A stretch of DNA of 64,000 bases. Source: Ancistrus triradiatus (lineage: Eukaryota; Chordata; Actinopteri; Siluriformes; Loricariidae). The DNA is taken from positions 62,001-126,000 of the forward strand of contig JAJAGP010000763.1 of NCBI GenBank assembly GCA_025084515.1, read 5' to 3'. Made by a program: the position numbers and the translations under genes. Positions 11,531 to 42,500 of the stretch are shown in pieces. The notes beneath the pieces were generated by a model. That model did not search any database and had not been told where the DNA came from. It saw only the letters and a program-made list of their open reading frames with translations. How positions within the stretch are numbered: position 1 is the stretch's first letter; each line of letters opens with the position of its first letter.

Positions 11531-12420
11531 AATGTAAGTCACTTACGATGTGACAGTTTGTGCCAGACGGGCTGGTCTGAGCATTTCAGAAACGGCTGAT
11601 CTACTGGAATGTTTACAAACAGCCATCTCCAGGGTCAGAGAAAAGAAAAAATATCTAGCAAGCGGCAGAGGAAGAGTCTGGTAAGTGTCACTCAAACGAC
11701 CACTCATTACAACCGGCGTATGCACACGAGCATACCTGAATGCACAACCTTGAAGCAGACAGGCTACAGCAAAAGACTACACCAAGTGCCACTACGAACA
11801 TGAAACTGAAGCTACATTTGGCACATTTATTCATTCATTTTCTTATCCGCTTCATCCTAGTCAGAGTTGTGGGAAAACCGGTGCCTAGCCGGTGGCACAG
11901 GGCGCAAGGCAGGAACAACCTAGAAAGGGCACCAATTCAGGGTGAGGCACTCACACACTTGTGGCACTTTAGAGACACCAATTATCCTAACGCACATCAT
12001 TGGACTGAGGGAGGAAACCAGAGCACCCAGAGTAAACCAAAGCGGACACAGGGAGGACATGCAGACTCCACACAGAAAGGACCCAGACCACTCCACCTGG
12101 GATTGAACCCAGGACCTTCTTGCTGTGAGGCGACAGGGTTACGCCCACAACTGGCACAGTCTCACCAAAAGAGGTGAGAAACAAAATAGAAGACTGGAAA
12201 AGCATAGCCTGGTCTGATGAATCTCTAGCTCTGCTACGACATTCGGATGGTAGGGTCCAAATTTGGTATAGACATGAAAGCATCCCTCCTGCCTTGTATC
12301 AACGGGAGTGGCTGTGGTGCGGGGGACATTTTCTTGACTTTGGGCCCCTTAATATCAGAGCTTCACTGAGTACTGTTGCTGACCATGTCCATCTATACAG
12401 TCCATTTATCTAAACAAAAA
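11531..12420 (+). mobile_element. Tc1-like element family E with nested repeat
   Basis: Tc1 transposase blocks in order: GAGCATTTCAGAAACGGCTG (HTH), ACCACTCATTACAACC, CTTGAAGCAGACAGGCTACAG, then after an interruption CTGGTCTGATGAATCTCTAG (the WSDES catalytic Asp block), CATTCGGATGGTAGGGTCCA and GTTGCTGACCATGTCCATC. Frames are damaged and the C-terminal catalytic Glu segment is not seen. An unrelated repeat of about 330 bp splits it at 11826-12156. Confidence 0.8.
11826..12156 (+). repeat. Teleost interspersed repeat (family H) nested in Tc1
   Basis: Starts TTCATTCATTTTCTTATCCG and ends in CCTTCTTGCTGTGAGGCGACAG. Internal AATTATCCTAACGCACATCATTGGACTG and GGAGGAAACCAGAGCACCC are hallmarks of a very common fish repeat. 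The Tc1 host resumes immediately after. TGGCACA is present on both sides (left before TTTATTCATT, right before GTCTCACC), a probable 7-bp target duplication. Confidence 0.75.
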
Positions 12421-12610
12421 CAATTCGAAGACTCAAAAGTATAAGTACTACCCTGGTAGTCGAGACCATGGATTAATTATTTCTTAATTATAATGCTTAG
12501 CGAAATGCTTAGTAAAATAGTAATTTAATGCATGGGAAATAAAAAGCATGAGCAAATATCAACGTTTAACAGACTTTAAACAGAATGAAGCACACATACT
12601 TGCTCCTTAC

Positions 12611-12901
12611 TGTCTAGCAGCGCGTCCCGTTACTCACAACCATACTTCTTGACGTTAAAGAATGTTACTAGTTTAGTGTGGCATCTTATTCCAACTTGCC
12701 TGCTTTCTCTGGCTGCTCCGCTCAGAACTAGGAAGCATGTGCTAGTGCCATGTTTATCACAAAACACTACCAAGCATGTTCAAAAGCCATGCTGTTCCGG
12801 GTTGTGTTTTTTCCCGGGTTAACGCAGTCGAACTGCCTCTCCTCGGTGATGTGGACTGCGCGTGCGCACTCCGTGTTGCCCGAACTGAACAGCGCATGCG
12901 T
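12611..12901 (-). promoter_or_regulatory. CpG-rich island with NRF-1-like sites; candidate nup37 promoter/exon 1
   Basis: Two NRF-1-type palindromes, GCGCGTGCGCA (12858-12868) and GCGCATGCGT (12892-12901), sit in locally CpG-rich DNA inside an otherwise AT-rich, TE-rich region. On the minus strand a good donor ACA|GTAAGGA lies at 12611/12610, so a non-coding exon of about 250 bp could splice to the nup37 coding exon near 4963. Upstream ATGs in this putative exon weaken the case. This is inference; the parpbp promoter near 18.3-18.6 kb is the alternative start. Confidence 0.4.
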
Positions 12902-13553
12902 GGAATGGATGAGCACTGTTAAACTAATGATAGATGCAAAATATAAGTAAAAAAATATTCCGTAAGCATACAAAACTACTATTATTTATAATATTACAGT
13001 TTTTGCCAGGTTGGCAGCCTAAAACACTTATACACAGGTTGTACGAAGTGTCAGGATGACGTTAAATATGAAGGAATATTTGAATATATATAGATAACAG
13101 AAGCGTGTAGACTACTTGTTGTACTGGGGGCACACTAGAGGGACATAGCTGTACCCCTCTGTTTGCCAACCTGTCATAGGGGCACAGCTGTGCATAAAAA
13201 AGACTGTTTAAATAGTTAAAATGTTTTAATACTAAAGTTGGCATTACTCTGCCATTGATGAGAAATGAGGGACACCTTATCACAAAATAACTTTTATTAA
13301 TTGCATTAAGTAAATATTTGCAGATGTCCATTACTCCATTAGAAAAACTGAAAGAAATTGACTCTGATTGACAGCGTTAGCCGCACTAGCTTTTGGAAAA
13401 TGCAAGGGCATTGTGGGAAATGCAGTGTCTGTAGTGAACTTGCGTGGCATGTCCTATAGTTCTTCTCAGTATTCCAGGATAAATTTGACTATATTCCCCT
13501 GAACTTGTATGGGCAAATGCAACATAAAGTGGGTAAGGATGCTGTTACTATAG

Positions 13554-13556
<3 letters not shown>

Positions 13557-13624
<68 letters not shown>
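13557..13624 (+). repeat. (TA)n microsatellite
   Basis: About 33 uninterrupted TA units directly upstream of the family B Tc1 copy that starts at 13654, separated from it by a T-rich spacer. Confidence 0.98.
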
Positions 13625-13631
<7 letters not shown>

Positions 13632-13653
13632 TTATTTAATTTATTTTTTTTTC

Positions 13654-14185
13654 CAGTGGGGCAAAAAAGTATTTAGTCAGCCACTGATTGTGTAAGTTCT
13701 CCTACTTATAAAGATGAGAAAGGTCTGTAATTTTCATCATAGGTACATTCCAAGTATAAGAGACAAAATGAGGAAAAAAAACAGGAAATCAGATTGTAGG
13801 ATTTTTAAAGAATTTAATTTGTAAATGGTGAAAAATAAGTATTTGGTCACCCACATACAAGCAAAATTTCTTTCACAGACCTGTAACTTCTTCTTTAAGA
13901 AGCTCTTCTGTCCTCCACTTGTTACCTGTATTAATGGCACCTGTTTGTCCTCGTTATCTGTATAAAAGACACCTGTCCACAGCCTCAAACAGTCAGACTC
14001 CAAACTCAACCATGGTCAAGACCAAAGAGCTGTCAAAGGACACCAGGAAGAAAATTGTAGACCTGCACCAGGCTGGGAAGAGTGACTCTACAATAGGCAA
14101 GCCGGTTGGTGTGAAGAAATCATCTGTGGGAGCAATTGTAAGAAAATGAAAGACATACAAGACCAGTGATAATCTCCCTCGATCT
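13654..14185 (+). mobile_element. Tc1 element family B, copy B2, 3' truncated
   Basis: Left end CAGTGGGGCAAAAAAGTATT at 13654, followed by the family's 5' untranslated region and a transposase start (ATGGTCAAGACCAAAGAGCT at 14011), reading KTKELSKDTRKKIVDLHQAG then VGVKKSSVGAIVRK before a stop. Homology stops after CTCCCTCGATC near 14185; the right end is absent. Confidence 0.88.
14011..14149 (+). pseudogene. Tc1 family B transposase N-terminal fragment
   Basis: 45 residues of the first helix-turn-helix (TKELSKDTRKKIVDLHQ, STIGKPVGVKKSSVGAIVRK). A TGA replaces the conserved Trp of the RKWK motif. The catalytic domain is absent. Confidence 0.8.
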
Positions 14186-14189
14186 TGTG

Positions 14190-14670
14190 ATGCGGAGTTT
14201 GAGTAGTGTTATCTATAATTAAGCCTAGTGTGTGCAGTGCAGGCATTAGTATTGTTAGTGTTGTGTGGAGTTCAGGAGCATGATAGATGATGGGAAGAAG
14301 CTGACTGGTTCTGGGATGAATACTCCTGTATCTCCTCTCAGATGTTGTGAGGTTATACAGGGTGTGGTAAGAGAAGTCCCTGAAGATGCTGCGTGCTGTG
14401 CATACACAGCATTGGTGGTGAATGTCTCCAGTGATGCACTGAGCAGTCTTTATCACCATTTGTAGGGCCTTTCTGTCAGCCCTGGTGGAGCTGCTGTGCT
14501 ATACTGTCACACATTTGGTCAGTACACTCTAAACGGTACATCTGTAAAAGTTTGTGAGAATCTGAGGAGATAGATGGTCCTTATGAAATTTTCTCAAGAA
14601 GGAAAGTTGTTGCTGTGCCTTCTTAACCAAGCAGGAGGTGTTGAAGAAAGATCTTCAGAGATGTGAATGC
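14190..14670 (-). repeat. Probable retroelement-derived repeat remnant
   Basis: Phrases such as GATGGGAAGAAGCTGACTGG, GTCTTTATCACCATTTGTAGGGCCTTTCTGTCAGCC and AAGTTGTTGCTGTGCCTTCTT resemble the recurring fish repeat that in reverse reads as a retroelement coding end. The match is from memory and divergent. No intact frame. Confidence 0.35.
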
Positions 14671-14734
14671 CCAGGAACTTATGTTTAGGTTTTCATGCAT
14701 CAATTAAGCAAACAATATTTGTTAAACACAGTCA

Positions 14735-14835
14735 GAACATGCAAATGCCACAAAGGCAGTGCCCGGGCTGGGACTTAAACCTGGAATCCTTGAACTGTGA
14801 GGCAACAGTGCTAAACACTGCACCACCAAGCTGCC
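14735..14835 (+). repeat. Family H repeat, 3' fragment
   Basis: GCCCGGGCTGGGACTTAAACCTGGAATCCTTGAACTGTGAGGCAACAGTGCTAAACACTGCACCACCAAGCTGCC corresponds to the terminal part of the repeat at 11826-12156, including the GTGAGGC-ACAG block. Confidence 0.7.
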
Positions 14836-14939
14836 TGCTGCATAAACTTAATTAACCGGAATGTGTTAAGCTACAGGAGAGGACGACATTTGGCTTATAC
14901 AAAAAAAAAAAACCTAAAAGAAGGATGAAAACATTCGAC

Positions 14940-15560
14940 ACATCTTCTCCTTTCCCCATCAGACTCCACTCACATCTCAGCATGTCTGGAGAGCCTCTCT
15001 TCATGGATGTCACCACATTATTTGGAGCTAATCTGTAGAAAGACTGCGCTGTTTTACATTCCTAGTGATATGTTCCCTCGTTAAGATCATAGCACCTTCT
15101 GAGAATGCAAGAAGCCTTGGGGTCTTTGATAACCGGTTGAGTTTCCAAACTGACCCAGTCATGCAGGTATATACTTTACATCAGTAGAATTTGACCCTTC
15201 CTTTCCAGAGAAGCCACCCAGGTGCTTGTCCAGTGTTTTGAAGTATCAAAATTAGACCCTAGCAACAATCTTCTGGTAGGTCTTCCCATGCATAATATCA
15301 GACCCCTGCAACTGATTCAGAATGCAGCAGTACATCTAGTTTTCCATTCATCACCATTTTCTCATGCCACCCCACTGCTGTGTTTGCTTTACTGGCTCCC
15401 TATGGCTTCCCACTTCGGATTTTAACCCTGATGCTCACCGACAAAGCCAAAAATAGATCAAACCCAGATATCCAACTTGTTCCTTTCAAGGCTCAAACTT
15501 GGCTCGACTGGACCCACCACTGAAGATCAAAGGAAGACAAGCATCAAGACTCTGCTAAGT
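14940..15560 (+). pseudogene. L2-type LINE reverse transcriptase fragment
   Basis: A frame at 15222-15425 contains SNNLLVGLPMHNIRPLQLIQ, then NAAVHLVFHSSPFSHATPLL and LLYWLPMASHFGF, the C-terminal signature of LINE-2/CR1 reverse transcriptases (LLxGLP...LQxIQNAAARLV...LHWLPV). Upstream pieces (LGVFDNRLSFQTD) fit the preceding segment with stops and frameshifts. Dead copy. Confidence 0.8.
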
Positions 15561-15655
15561 ACTGGCACACAGGTGGTAGATGTCTGAATGGCTGAGTCTC
15601 TAGCTGTTATCAAAGGGAAAATGAGGCTCAACTTTACATACACACACTCCGTCTC

Positions 15656-16500
15656 AGTCTGGGGTTGGGATGCCAGAAATTCAAGGGGTGAAAGCTATAG
15701 TCAGGTCAGAACAGCCAGAAGTCAGTAACCAGCATCACAATTAACAAACACACTGGTGCACAGGTGAATGCAAGTGGCCAAGGTGAGGTTTAAATCATGC
15801 AGCAAAGCAAGACAGTGTCCCAAGCGAGTATCAAAGCGGGATCTAACGACCATGAAGTGCAAACACGGAGCACGAAACAAACATGAAGCACACAACCGCT
15901 CTAACATGCAGTCTCAAACGCAGAAACAGCGCAAGTGATGTCACTGGACCAGGAATACCAATGTGTTGTGGTCTGTTAAGACAAAAGGTAGGTGCCATGA
16001 TTACACCAAGGCCCACAGATTTCCTTAGGAAGAACATAATACCTTTGCCAAACTCACAGAACTACTGGCACTTAGCACAATCCAGCTGTGATATGTCTAA
16101 TTTACCTAGGTGCTCAGACAGTATAACCACCATGACTAAACACACCAATCATTCTTATAAATGATCAAAGGAATCCTAGACAAGCCCCCAAATTCTATAT
16201 CTCAGTCCAGGATTTGGATGTAAAAATATGACAAGGGGGAAAGAAAAATGGGGAAAACAACCAAAAGAACTCATTAAAACACAAAACCCTGAAGAACACA
16301 CAAACATATTTAACCAGTGTCTGAAATTCAAGGGATGAAAGCAAATAATGTCAATGAGAACATACAGAAGTTGGCAATCAGAGTCACGAGTAACAGACAC
16401 TAGTGCACAAACAAATGCCCAGAGTAAAGTTTAAAGCGAGCACCAAAGCAAGACAATGTCCTAAACTTCATCGCTCTCACATGCAGGCTCTAATACACAT
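15656..16500 (+). repeat. Diverged direct-repeat pair
   Basis: The block AGAAATTCAAGGGGTGAAAGC...CACACTGGTGCACAGGTGAATGC...GCAAAGCAAGACAGTGTCC (about 15676-15912) recurs, diverged, at about 16322-16492 as TGAAATTCAAGGGATGAAAGC...CACTAGTGCACAAACAAATGCC...CAAAGCAAGACAATGTCC, ending in the similar CATGCAGTCTC/CATGCAGGCTC. The source element is unknown. Confidence 0.7.
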
Positions 16501-16559
16501 ACACATTTATTTAAAAACAAATCTTATAGTTGCTCTCCTGTATGACAGTTTGTGCCTTT

Positions 16560-18290
16560 TATCTACAGCAACTCATAACAGGGTTTTACTTAGATGGTGT
16601 TCTTTGGCTGTTGGCTGTTTGTGCTAGCATGTGGTAATGTCTACTACAAAGAATGCAAGCTTCTAGTGGCTCTGGATAAATGCACCTGCAAACTGCTATG
16701 TAAAATGTTAATGAAATTGAGCCAGTCACTCCAAAAGGTGTAACCCTGAGGATCAACAGGTTACAAACCAGTTCTTTGGTACTTTGTAATTCAAGTAAGA
16801 CCGCCATATGACAGATGCCACTGTAAAATGTGTGTTCATTTGGCATCTTGTGATGGCAGGTAGGCTAAACTTCATTGGATCATGCAAGAAAGAGTGAACT
16901 AGCAAAGTTTATCATTCGTTATCTTATGTTTACCTGAATAAATCGGTATACGGAATGAACAGAAGTGTATGAAGCCAGAATACGGGTGTAATATTGCCGT
17001 AGCATCCAGCAGATATGCAGTTGATTAAATCAAATAATTAGTCCAAAAATCCAAAGTGAAGAAATGAACAGCTTTATTGAAGTTGGCTCGAGTCAAAATC
17101 AAAGTGGACCAAAGCAGTTGGACACGATCTGAATTCTGTGATTCCCAGGGACCCCTGTTATACCATTTTGCCCAGACTAGTCACAACATTCGCCACAGTT
17201 ATCTCACAGATTCAAGATAATGGTGGAGTCATTTCTCATACACACTTTTTTTTATATATAAATGGTTACTTCCCCTTCCTATATCAAGTAATATATTCAC
17301 AAAATATTACTTAGCTTATACATTGCGCGGTTACACCATATAATTATGCTCTAATACATAATTAATAATCAATATGGCTTGTCCTCAGTTCAAATGCAAT
17401 CAGCAGCGCACATACATAACCACCCCTCCTCACTAGAATCTGGGCAGTAAAATTGTTTTGAGTACATTGTGTGAGTACACGGTAGTGCACCCCAACTGAA
17501 ATCATTTTCCTTCCCATCATTAATATAATATGGACCTGGGTCAGACACTCATTTGATTGACAAGCTTCTATCAAGGTTAGGGTCCAGATGTCTTAAGAAT
17601 AGTACCCTAGTCAGCTACTTTTTAGAATTATTCTCATAACAAACTGGTTGCGTCTGCTTAGGCAGCTCACTAGGCCTATGTGGTCACCCTGGAAACCCAA
17701 ACCAAAACAGTGGCACTTGTTTACTCTTTTAGAAGCCGTGTGCTTCCTCCACTGATAACAGAGACAGTCTCTATTACAGGAAGATTATTTGTCAAACTAT
17801 AATGCCATATCTAAATATGTGATTATCATTCTGTTGAACCCATTCTAGTAAAATATATATTAGCAATATGACCATTCACACTAATTTCCATTCAATTATT
17901 AGTTCTAGGGTCTAAACGCTCCACTTTGGGACCCTCTGGGACTCACAGATTCAGGCACCTGCATGACCTTGAAGATAAGGATGCAGTTCTCCATGCAGAA
18001 ACACACAGCTCTCAAGACAGAGTCGAACCCACTATTAAAATGATTACACATAAATGATTGCTACTTAATGCTTAACTAAATCAGTGTAAAGATATATATG
18101 GGTAATGAATTATATGTGATCAGGTACTGATTAACATATGATTACGTAATGATTAATGTATGAATGATTACATACTGAATAAATGAATAAACATGCAAAA
18201 GATACAAAAATATGACCAAAACCATCTCACACTACTACAATATATAATACGCAAATTAAAACTGTTTTTAAATAACTAAGACCAGTCAGC
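16560..18290. other. Unannotated intergenic DNA upstream of parpbp
   Basis: AT-rich; no exon or familiar repeat recognised. Small open frames here look like chance. Confidence 0.5.
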
Positions 18291-18302
18291 GCCTAGGCAA
18301 TT

Positions 18303-18632
18303 CTGCGCATGCGCGTAAATCTCCAAAGCTAGTTCACAGAACTATAGGAGAAGTTGGTAAATCGAATGTATTTCGTGGATATATTATTATTCTAATACGA
18401 CTTCAAAATAAATGTTTGATTATCAACATAGTTCTTTTTGCGATGCCTGCGCACCTCCATTGTGAGGAACTGGAATAGAAGCAGTACAAGGGGCGGGACC
18501 CGAGTGACACGCTTGAACGTGATTGGTTCATCGGTGTTTTCATGTACTTTTAAATTTTCCCAGTGCGGCAGGTTAATGTTGGTTTGATCTGCCGGTTTCT
18601 GCAAGCTGTGCGATATAGCTGCTATACTCGTG
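18303..18632 (+). promoter_or_regulatory. parpbp: parpbp promoter and non-coding exon 1 (possible bidirectional promoter)
   Basis: TATA-less. Elements seen: perfect NRF-1 palindrome GCGCATGCGC (18305-18314), SP1 box GGGGCGGG (18490-18497) and an inverted CCAAT box ATTGG (18522-18526). A non-coding exon ends TCGTG|GTAAGTTA at 18632. In vertebrates this region usually serves NUP37 in the opposite direction as well; here I see no clear minus-strand donor close by. The transcription start cannot be placed from sequence alone. Confidence 0.65.
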
Positions 18633-18781
18633 GTAAGTTAATCTGGTAGCCAACTTAACTTTAAAATGTAAAAGCCTTGCGGTTGTTAACGTGATACTCT
18701 TGTTACGATCGTATCTGAAGAGCCGTGTTTCATGAATTCTAACGTAGCGTAGTTTTGTAATGGTCATGTGTCATTTGTAAG

Positions 18782-38534
<19,753 letters not shown>

Positions 38535-38770
38535 CTGAAATCTTTTGTGGTAGGAATATCAGCTTTTGTCATGTCATCTGTAATCATGTCCTTCAGCTTT
38601 TGCTTTTCCCTTCCCAAAGTTGCACTTGAACTCCACATTTGATTTCATGATCTCAGTTTATTTAAGCCCTATGGGGATTTTTTTCCTGTGTACTGCATGC
38701 ATTTAACAACTACGGGTTAATGAAGTGCCGTTCTCTTTTATTCATCAAGGAAGTCGATATTTCTGGTTTT

Positions 38771-38784
38771 AATAAAGCTTTATT
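38771..38784. terminator. Palindromic poly(A) signal shared by parpbp (+) and pmch (-)
   Basis: AATAAAGCTTTATT is its own reverse complement, so it reads AATAAA on both strands. It lies 237 bp after the parpbp stop and 125 bp after the pmch stop on the other strand. No other AATAAA lies between the two stop codons that I can see. Use of the signal is inferred. Confidence 0.8.
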
Positions 38785-38908
38785 AACATTTAACAGTACA
38801 AATGATTTAGTCATTCCTGAATATTTTACACAACCATGTAATGGCACTATTAGGACAGGATAAAACTACAGACATCAAGTGTGAGCCACGGCTGTGTAGC
38901 CACTTTCT

Positions 38909-38958
38909 TCAAGCTTGCCAGCAGGGTCTATACACTCTCCCGATCATGCACCGAAGCA
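38909..38958 (-). CDS. pmch: pmch exon 3, encoding the MCH ring
   Basis: Acceptor CTGCTTCTTTTTAG; TG completes Met, then LRCMIGRVYRPCWQA and TGA. RCM-GRVYRPCW is the invariant MCH core, so identity is near certain despite the 50-bp length. Confidence 0.96.
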
Positions 38959-39532
38959 CTAAAAAGAAGCAGAGTACATTCAGAAACCTTCATTAAGGAC
39001 TTCAAATGTGAGATGTGTCAGCTCCACTCAAGCTGCTTCCGTCATCAGCTCCAGCCCCATCATACCCGGGCCACTTAATGTCGATGTGCATACTTCACAT
39101 TTTATTTGAACTTTGACTCCATGACTTTAGTTTGGTTCTTAGATTTTCATCTACGCCACCCAAGGAGGTTGGGTCCCTTTTTGAGTCAAGGTTTCTTCCT
39201 ATAACACTTAGGGAGTTTTTCCTTGCCACTGTCGCCCTAGGCTTGCTCAGTTTGGGATTGGACGTAGTTATTAGGAGATAATCTAAACTTGTAAAGTTGC
39301 TTTGAGACAATGCTCCATTGTAAAAAGCTCTATATAAATAAATCTGACTTGACTTGATGTGTGACACTTATTTATGTATTTTTATGAATTTTTTTTTTTT
39401 TTACTAATAGCCATACTATTACCCTGCAGCGACAAAGGGGAACCTCCCCTGAATCTATACATTTTGTGGCCAGCATCAAGAAACATAAGACAGAGGCATA
39501 CACATTCAATGGATTTTCGCAAATTTGTTTCA

Positions 39533-39568
<36 letters not shown>

Positions 39569-42500
39569 ACTTGTCACAGAACAAAGATTGTTTTATGTTG
39601 CGTTGTGTTATACTGTGGGGATGAACCCTGGACCATATGGAGGCTGCAGGTCAGAAAGTCCCAAAGCTGGGTTTTGAATGGAGCTTTATGCTTCTGTGTT
39701 TTATGCAGTTTATACACTTGTCTATGGTGTTTGTACAGTTTTGTTGCGTATGACTATATGGAGGATCGTTCACACAAAACCAGTTTAATAAATACCGAAA
39801 CATGTACTTAAACATATAACATAACAGAATAATAAATGAATAATAATTAAATGTCATTAAATATATTAATTGCTATCTAGCTACATGTTTATTTTTTTTT
39901 ACATATTTATGTACATATTGAATTATTTTTTTGATGATGCCACCCTATTTGAAATGCGCCTTAAAATGAAAGTTGCCGCCCCCACAAAAAAAAACATCTT
40001 GATATGTTCTTCTTTCTCATTCTTGGCAGAGTAACACAATATAGTGTTAAATCACTTCATCTGTTTGGTATTAAACAGGCTTATTCTTTATTTACAGTTG
40101 TGCCCCTGTGTATCATTGGCAAGCAGAGGGGTACAGCTGTGCCCCTCTAAATTCTGTGGTCTAAAAATGCCACTGTCTGAGGGTGATAGTGAGGTGAGTG
40201 CAAGCCCCTCATAATTGCCAGCCCTGCATTAAATAATACATTTTTCATGGCATATTAAATTATTTAAATATGCGTTTAATTGTATTATTATTTATTTGCC
40301 ATTTATAGAAGCTGCTGGAAACGGCAGTTCCTGAGGGTCTGGGTTTAAATCTTGGGTGGGGATTACAAGTTGAAGGTTGTTTGGTACATTTACAGAACAC
40401 TTTGATGGGCTGGTAGAACCCGATACTTATTGATATTTGTATATTAATAAATATTTATGTTTTATTTATTTAATTATGTGTTTAAATTGAATGACTTGTT
40501 TGGTTTTGTCCAAAAGTCCTCCGTATGTTTGCATCTTGTATTGTTAGTTATGATAAGTGAGAAATCTGCAGAAGTGAGAAATGTGTCGGTGGCACTGTCC
40601 ACAATTTGAGGAAACCAGAGCATAGGGTAAATCGAAATGCACAGACCTCACAGGCAAAGTGTGGGGTTGGGATCGAACTGGGGATGCTGGAGCTACAGTG
40701 GTGCTGGAAAAATGATGAACCCTTTAGAATTTTTTATGTGTCTGCATAAATATGAGCTAAAACATCATCAGATTTTCACACAAGTCCTAAAATGATATAA
40801 AGAGAACCCAGTTAAACAAATGAGACAAAATATTATACTTGGTCATTTATTTATTACATTTACATTTACAGCATTTAGCAGACTCTAGGATTAGAATTTA
40901 ATTTGAAGGTGAAATTGGAGTCAGGTGTTTTCAATCAATGGGATGCCAATCAGGTGTGAGGGGGCACCCTGTTTTATTTAAAGAACAGGGATCTATCAAC
41001 AAAGAACAAAAGACATTTCTGAGGACCTCAGAAAAAGAGTTTTTGATGCTCATCAGGCTGGAAAAGGTTACAGAACCATCTCTAAAGAGTTTGGACTCCA
41101 CCAATCCACAGTAAGACAGATTGTGTACAAAAGGAAATTCAAGACCATTGTTACCCTCCCCAGGAGTGGCCGACCAACAAAGATCACTCCAAGAGCAAGA
41201 CGTGTAATAGTTGGTGAGGTCACAAAGGACCCCAGGGTAACTTCTAAGCAACTGAAGGCCTCTCTCACATTGGCTAATGTTAATGTTCATGAGTCCACCA
41301 TCAGAAGAACACTGAACAACAATGGTGTGCATGGCAGGGCTGCAAGGAGAAAGCCACTGCTCTCCAAAAAGAACATTGCTGCTCGTCTGCAGTTTGCTAA
41401 AGAGTCCACGTGGACGAGCCAGAAGGCTATTGGAAGAATGTTTTGTTGTGGACGGATGAGAGCGAAATAGAACTTTTTGGTTTAAAAAGAAAAGTGATAT
41501 GTTTTTGAGAGAAAGGAAAACACTGCATTTCTAGCATAAGAACCTTATCCCCATCTGTGAAACATGGTGGTGGTAGCATCATGGTTTGGGGCCTGTTTTT
41601 GCTGCATCTGGCCCATCACAGCTTGCCATCAACTGATGGAACAATGAATTCTGAATGATATCAGAGAATTCTAAGGAAAAATGTCAGGACATCTGTCCAT
41701 GAGCTGAATCTCAAGAGAAGGTGGGTCATGCACCCAAGACAACGACCCTAAGCACACAAGCTGTTCTACCAAAGAATGGTTACAGAAGAATAAAGTTCAT
41801 GTTTTTTGGAATGGCCAAGCCAAAGTCCTGACCTTAATCCAATGGAAATGTTTGTGGAGGAGCTGAAGTGAGCAGCTAATTGAGGAAAAACCCACCAACA
41901 TCCCAGAGCTGAAGCTGTTCTGTACGGAGGGGAATGGGCAAAAAAATTCCTCCAAAGCCGGTGTGCAGGACTGATCAACAGCTACAGGAAACGTTTTTTA
42001 GCTGCAGTTATTGCTGCACAGGGGGGGCACACCAGATACTGAAAGCAGAGGCTCACATACTTCTGCCACTCACTAATATGTAATATTGGATCATTTTTTC
42101 CTCATAAAATAAATGACCAAGTATAATATTTGTGTCTCATTTGTGTAACTGGGTTCTCTTTATCTACTTTTAGGACTTGTGTGAAAATCTGATGATGTTT
42201 TAGGTCATATTTATGCAGAAATGTAGAAAATTCTACAGGGTTCACAAACTTTCAAGCACCACTGTATGAGGTGACGGTTAACCCCTGCGCTGTGCTGTGC
42301 TGCCCAAAATGCCCACTGTGTTCATGTCAATTATTAATATACGTCCATTGTTGTATTTCAGATCTGCAACACATTCCAAAAAAAGTTGGGGCGGGAGCAA
42401 TTTAGGACTAGTAATGAGGTAAAAAAAACCCTATTTGATATGATTTCATACAGTGACAACAGACAACATTGAAGTGCTGTCTGAGAAATCGGAGCTCATG

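Noticed and set aside
18392..18604. Minus-strand frame over the parpbp promoter as a possible nup37 exon 1
   Set aside because: The nup37 N-terminus is clearly encoded at 4951-4796, and no convincing minus-strand donor is seen here.
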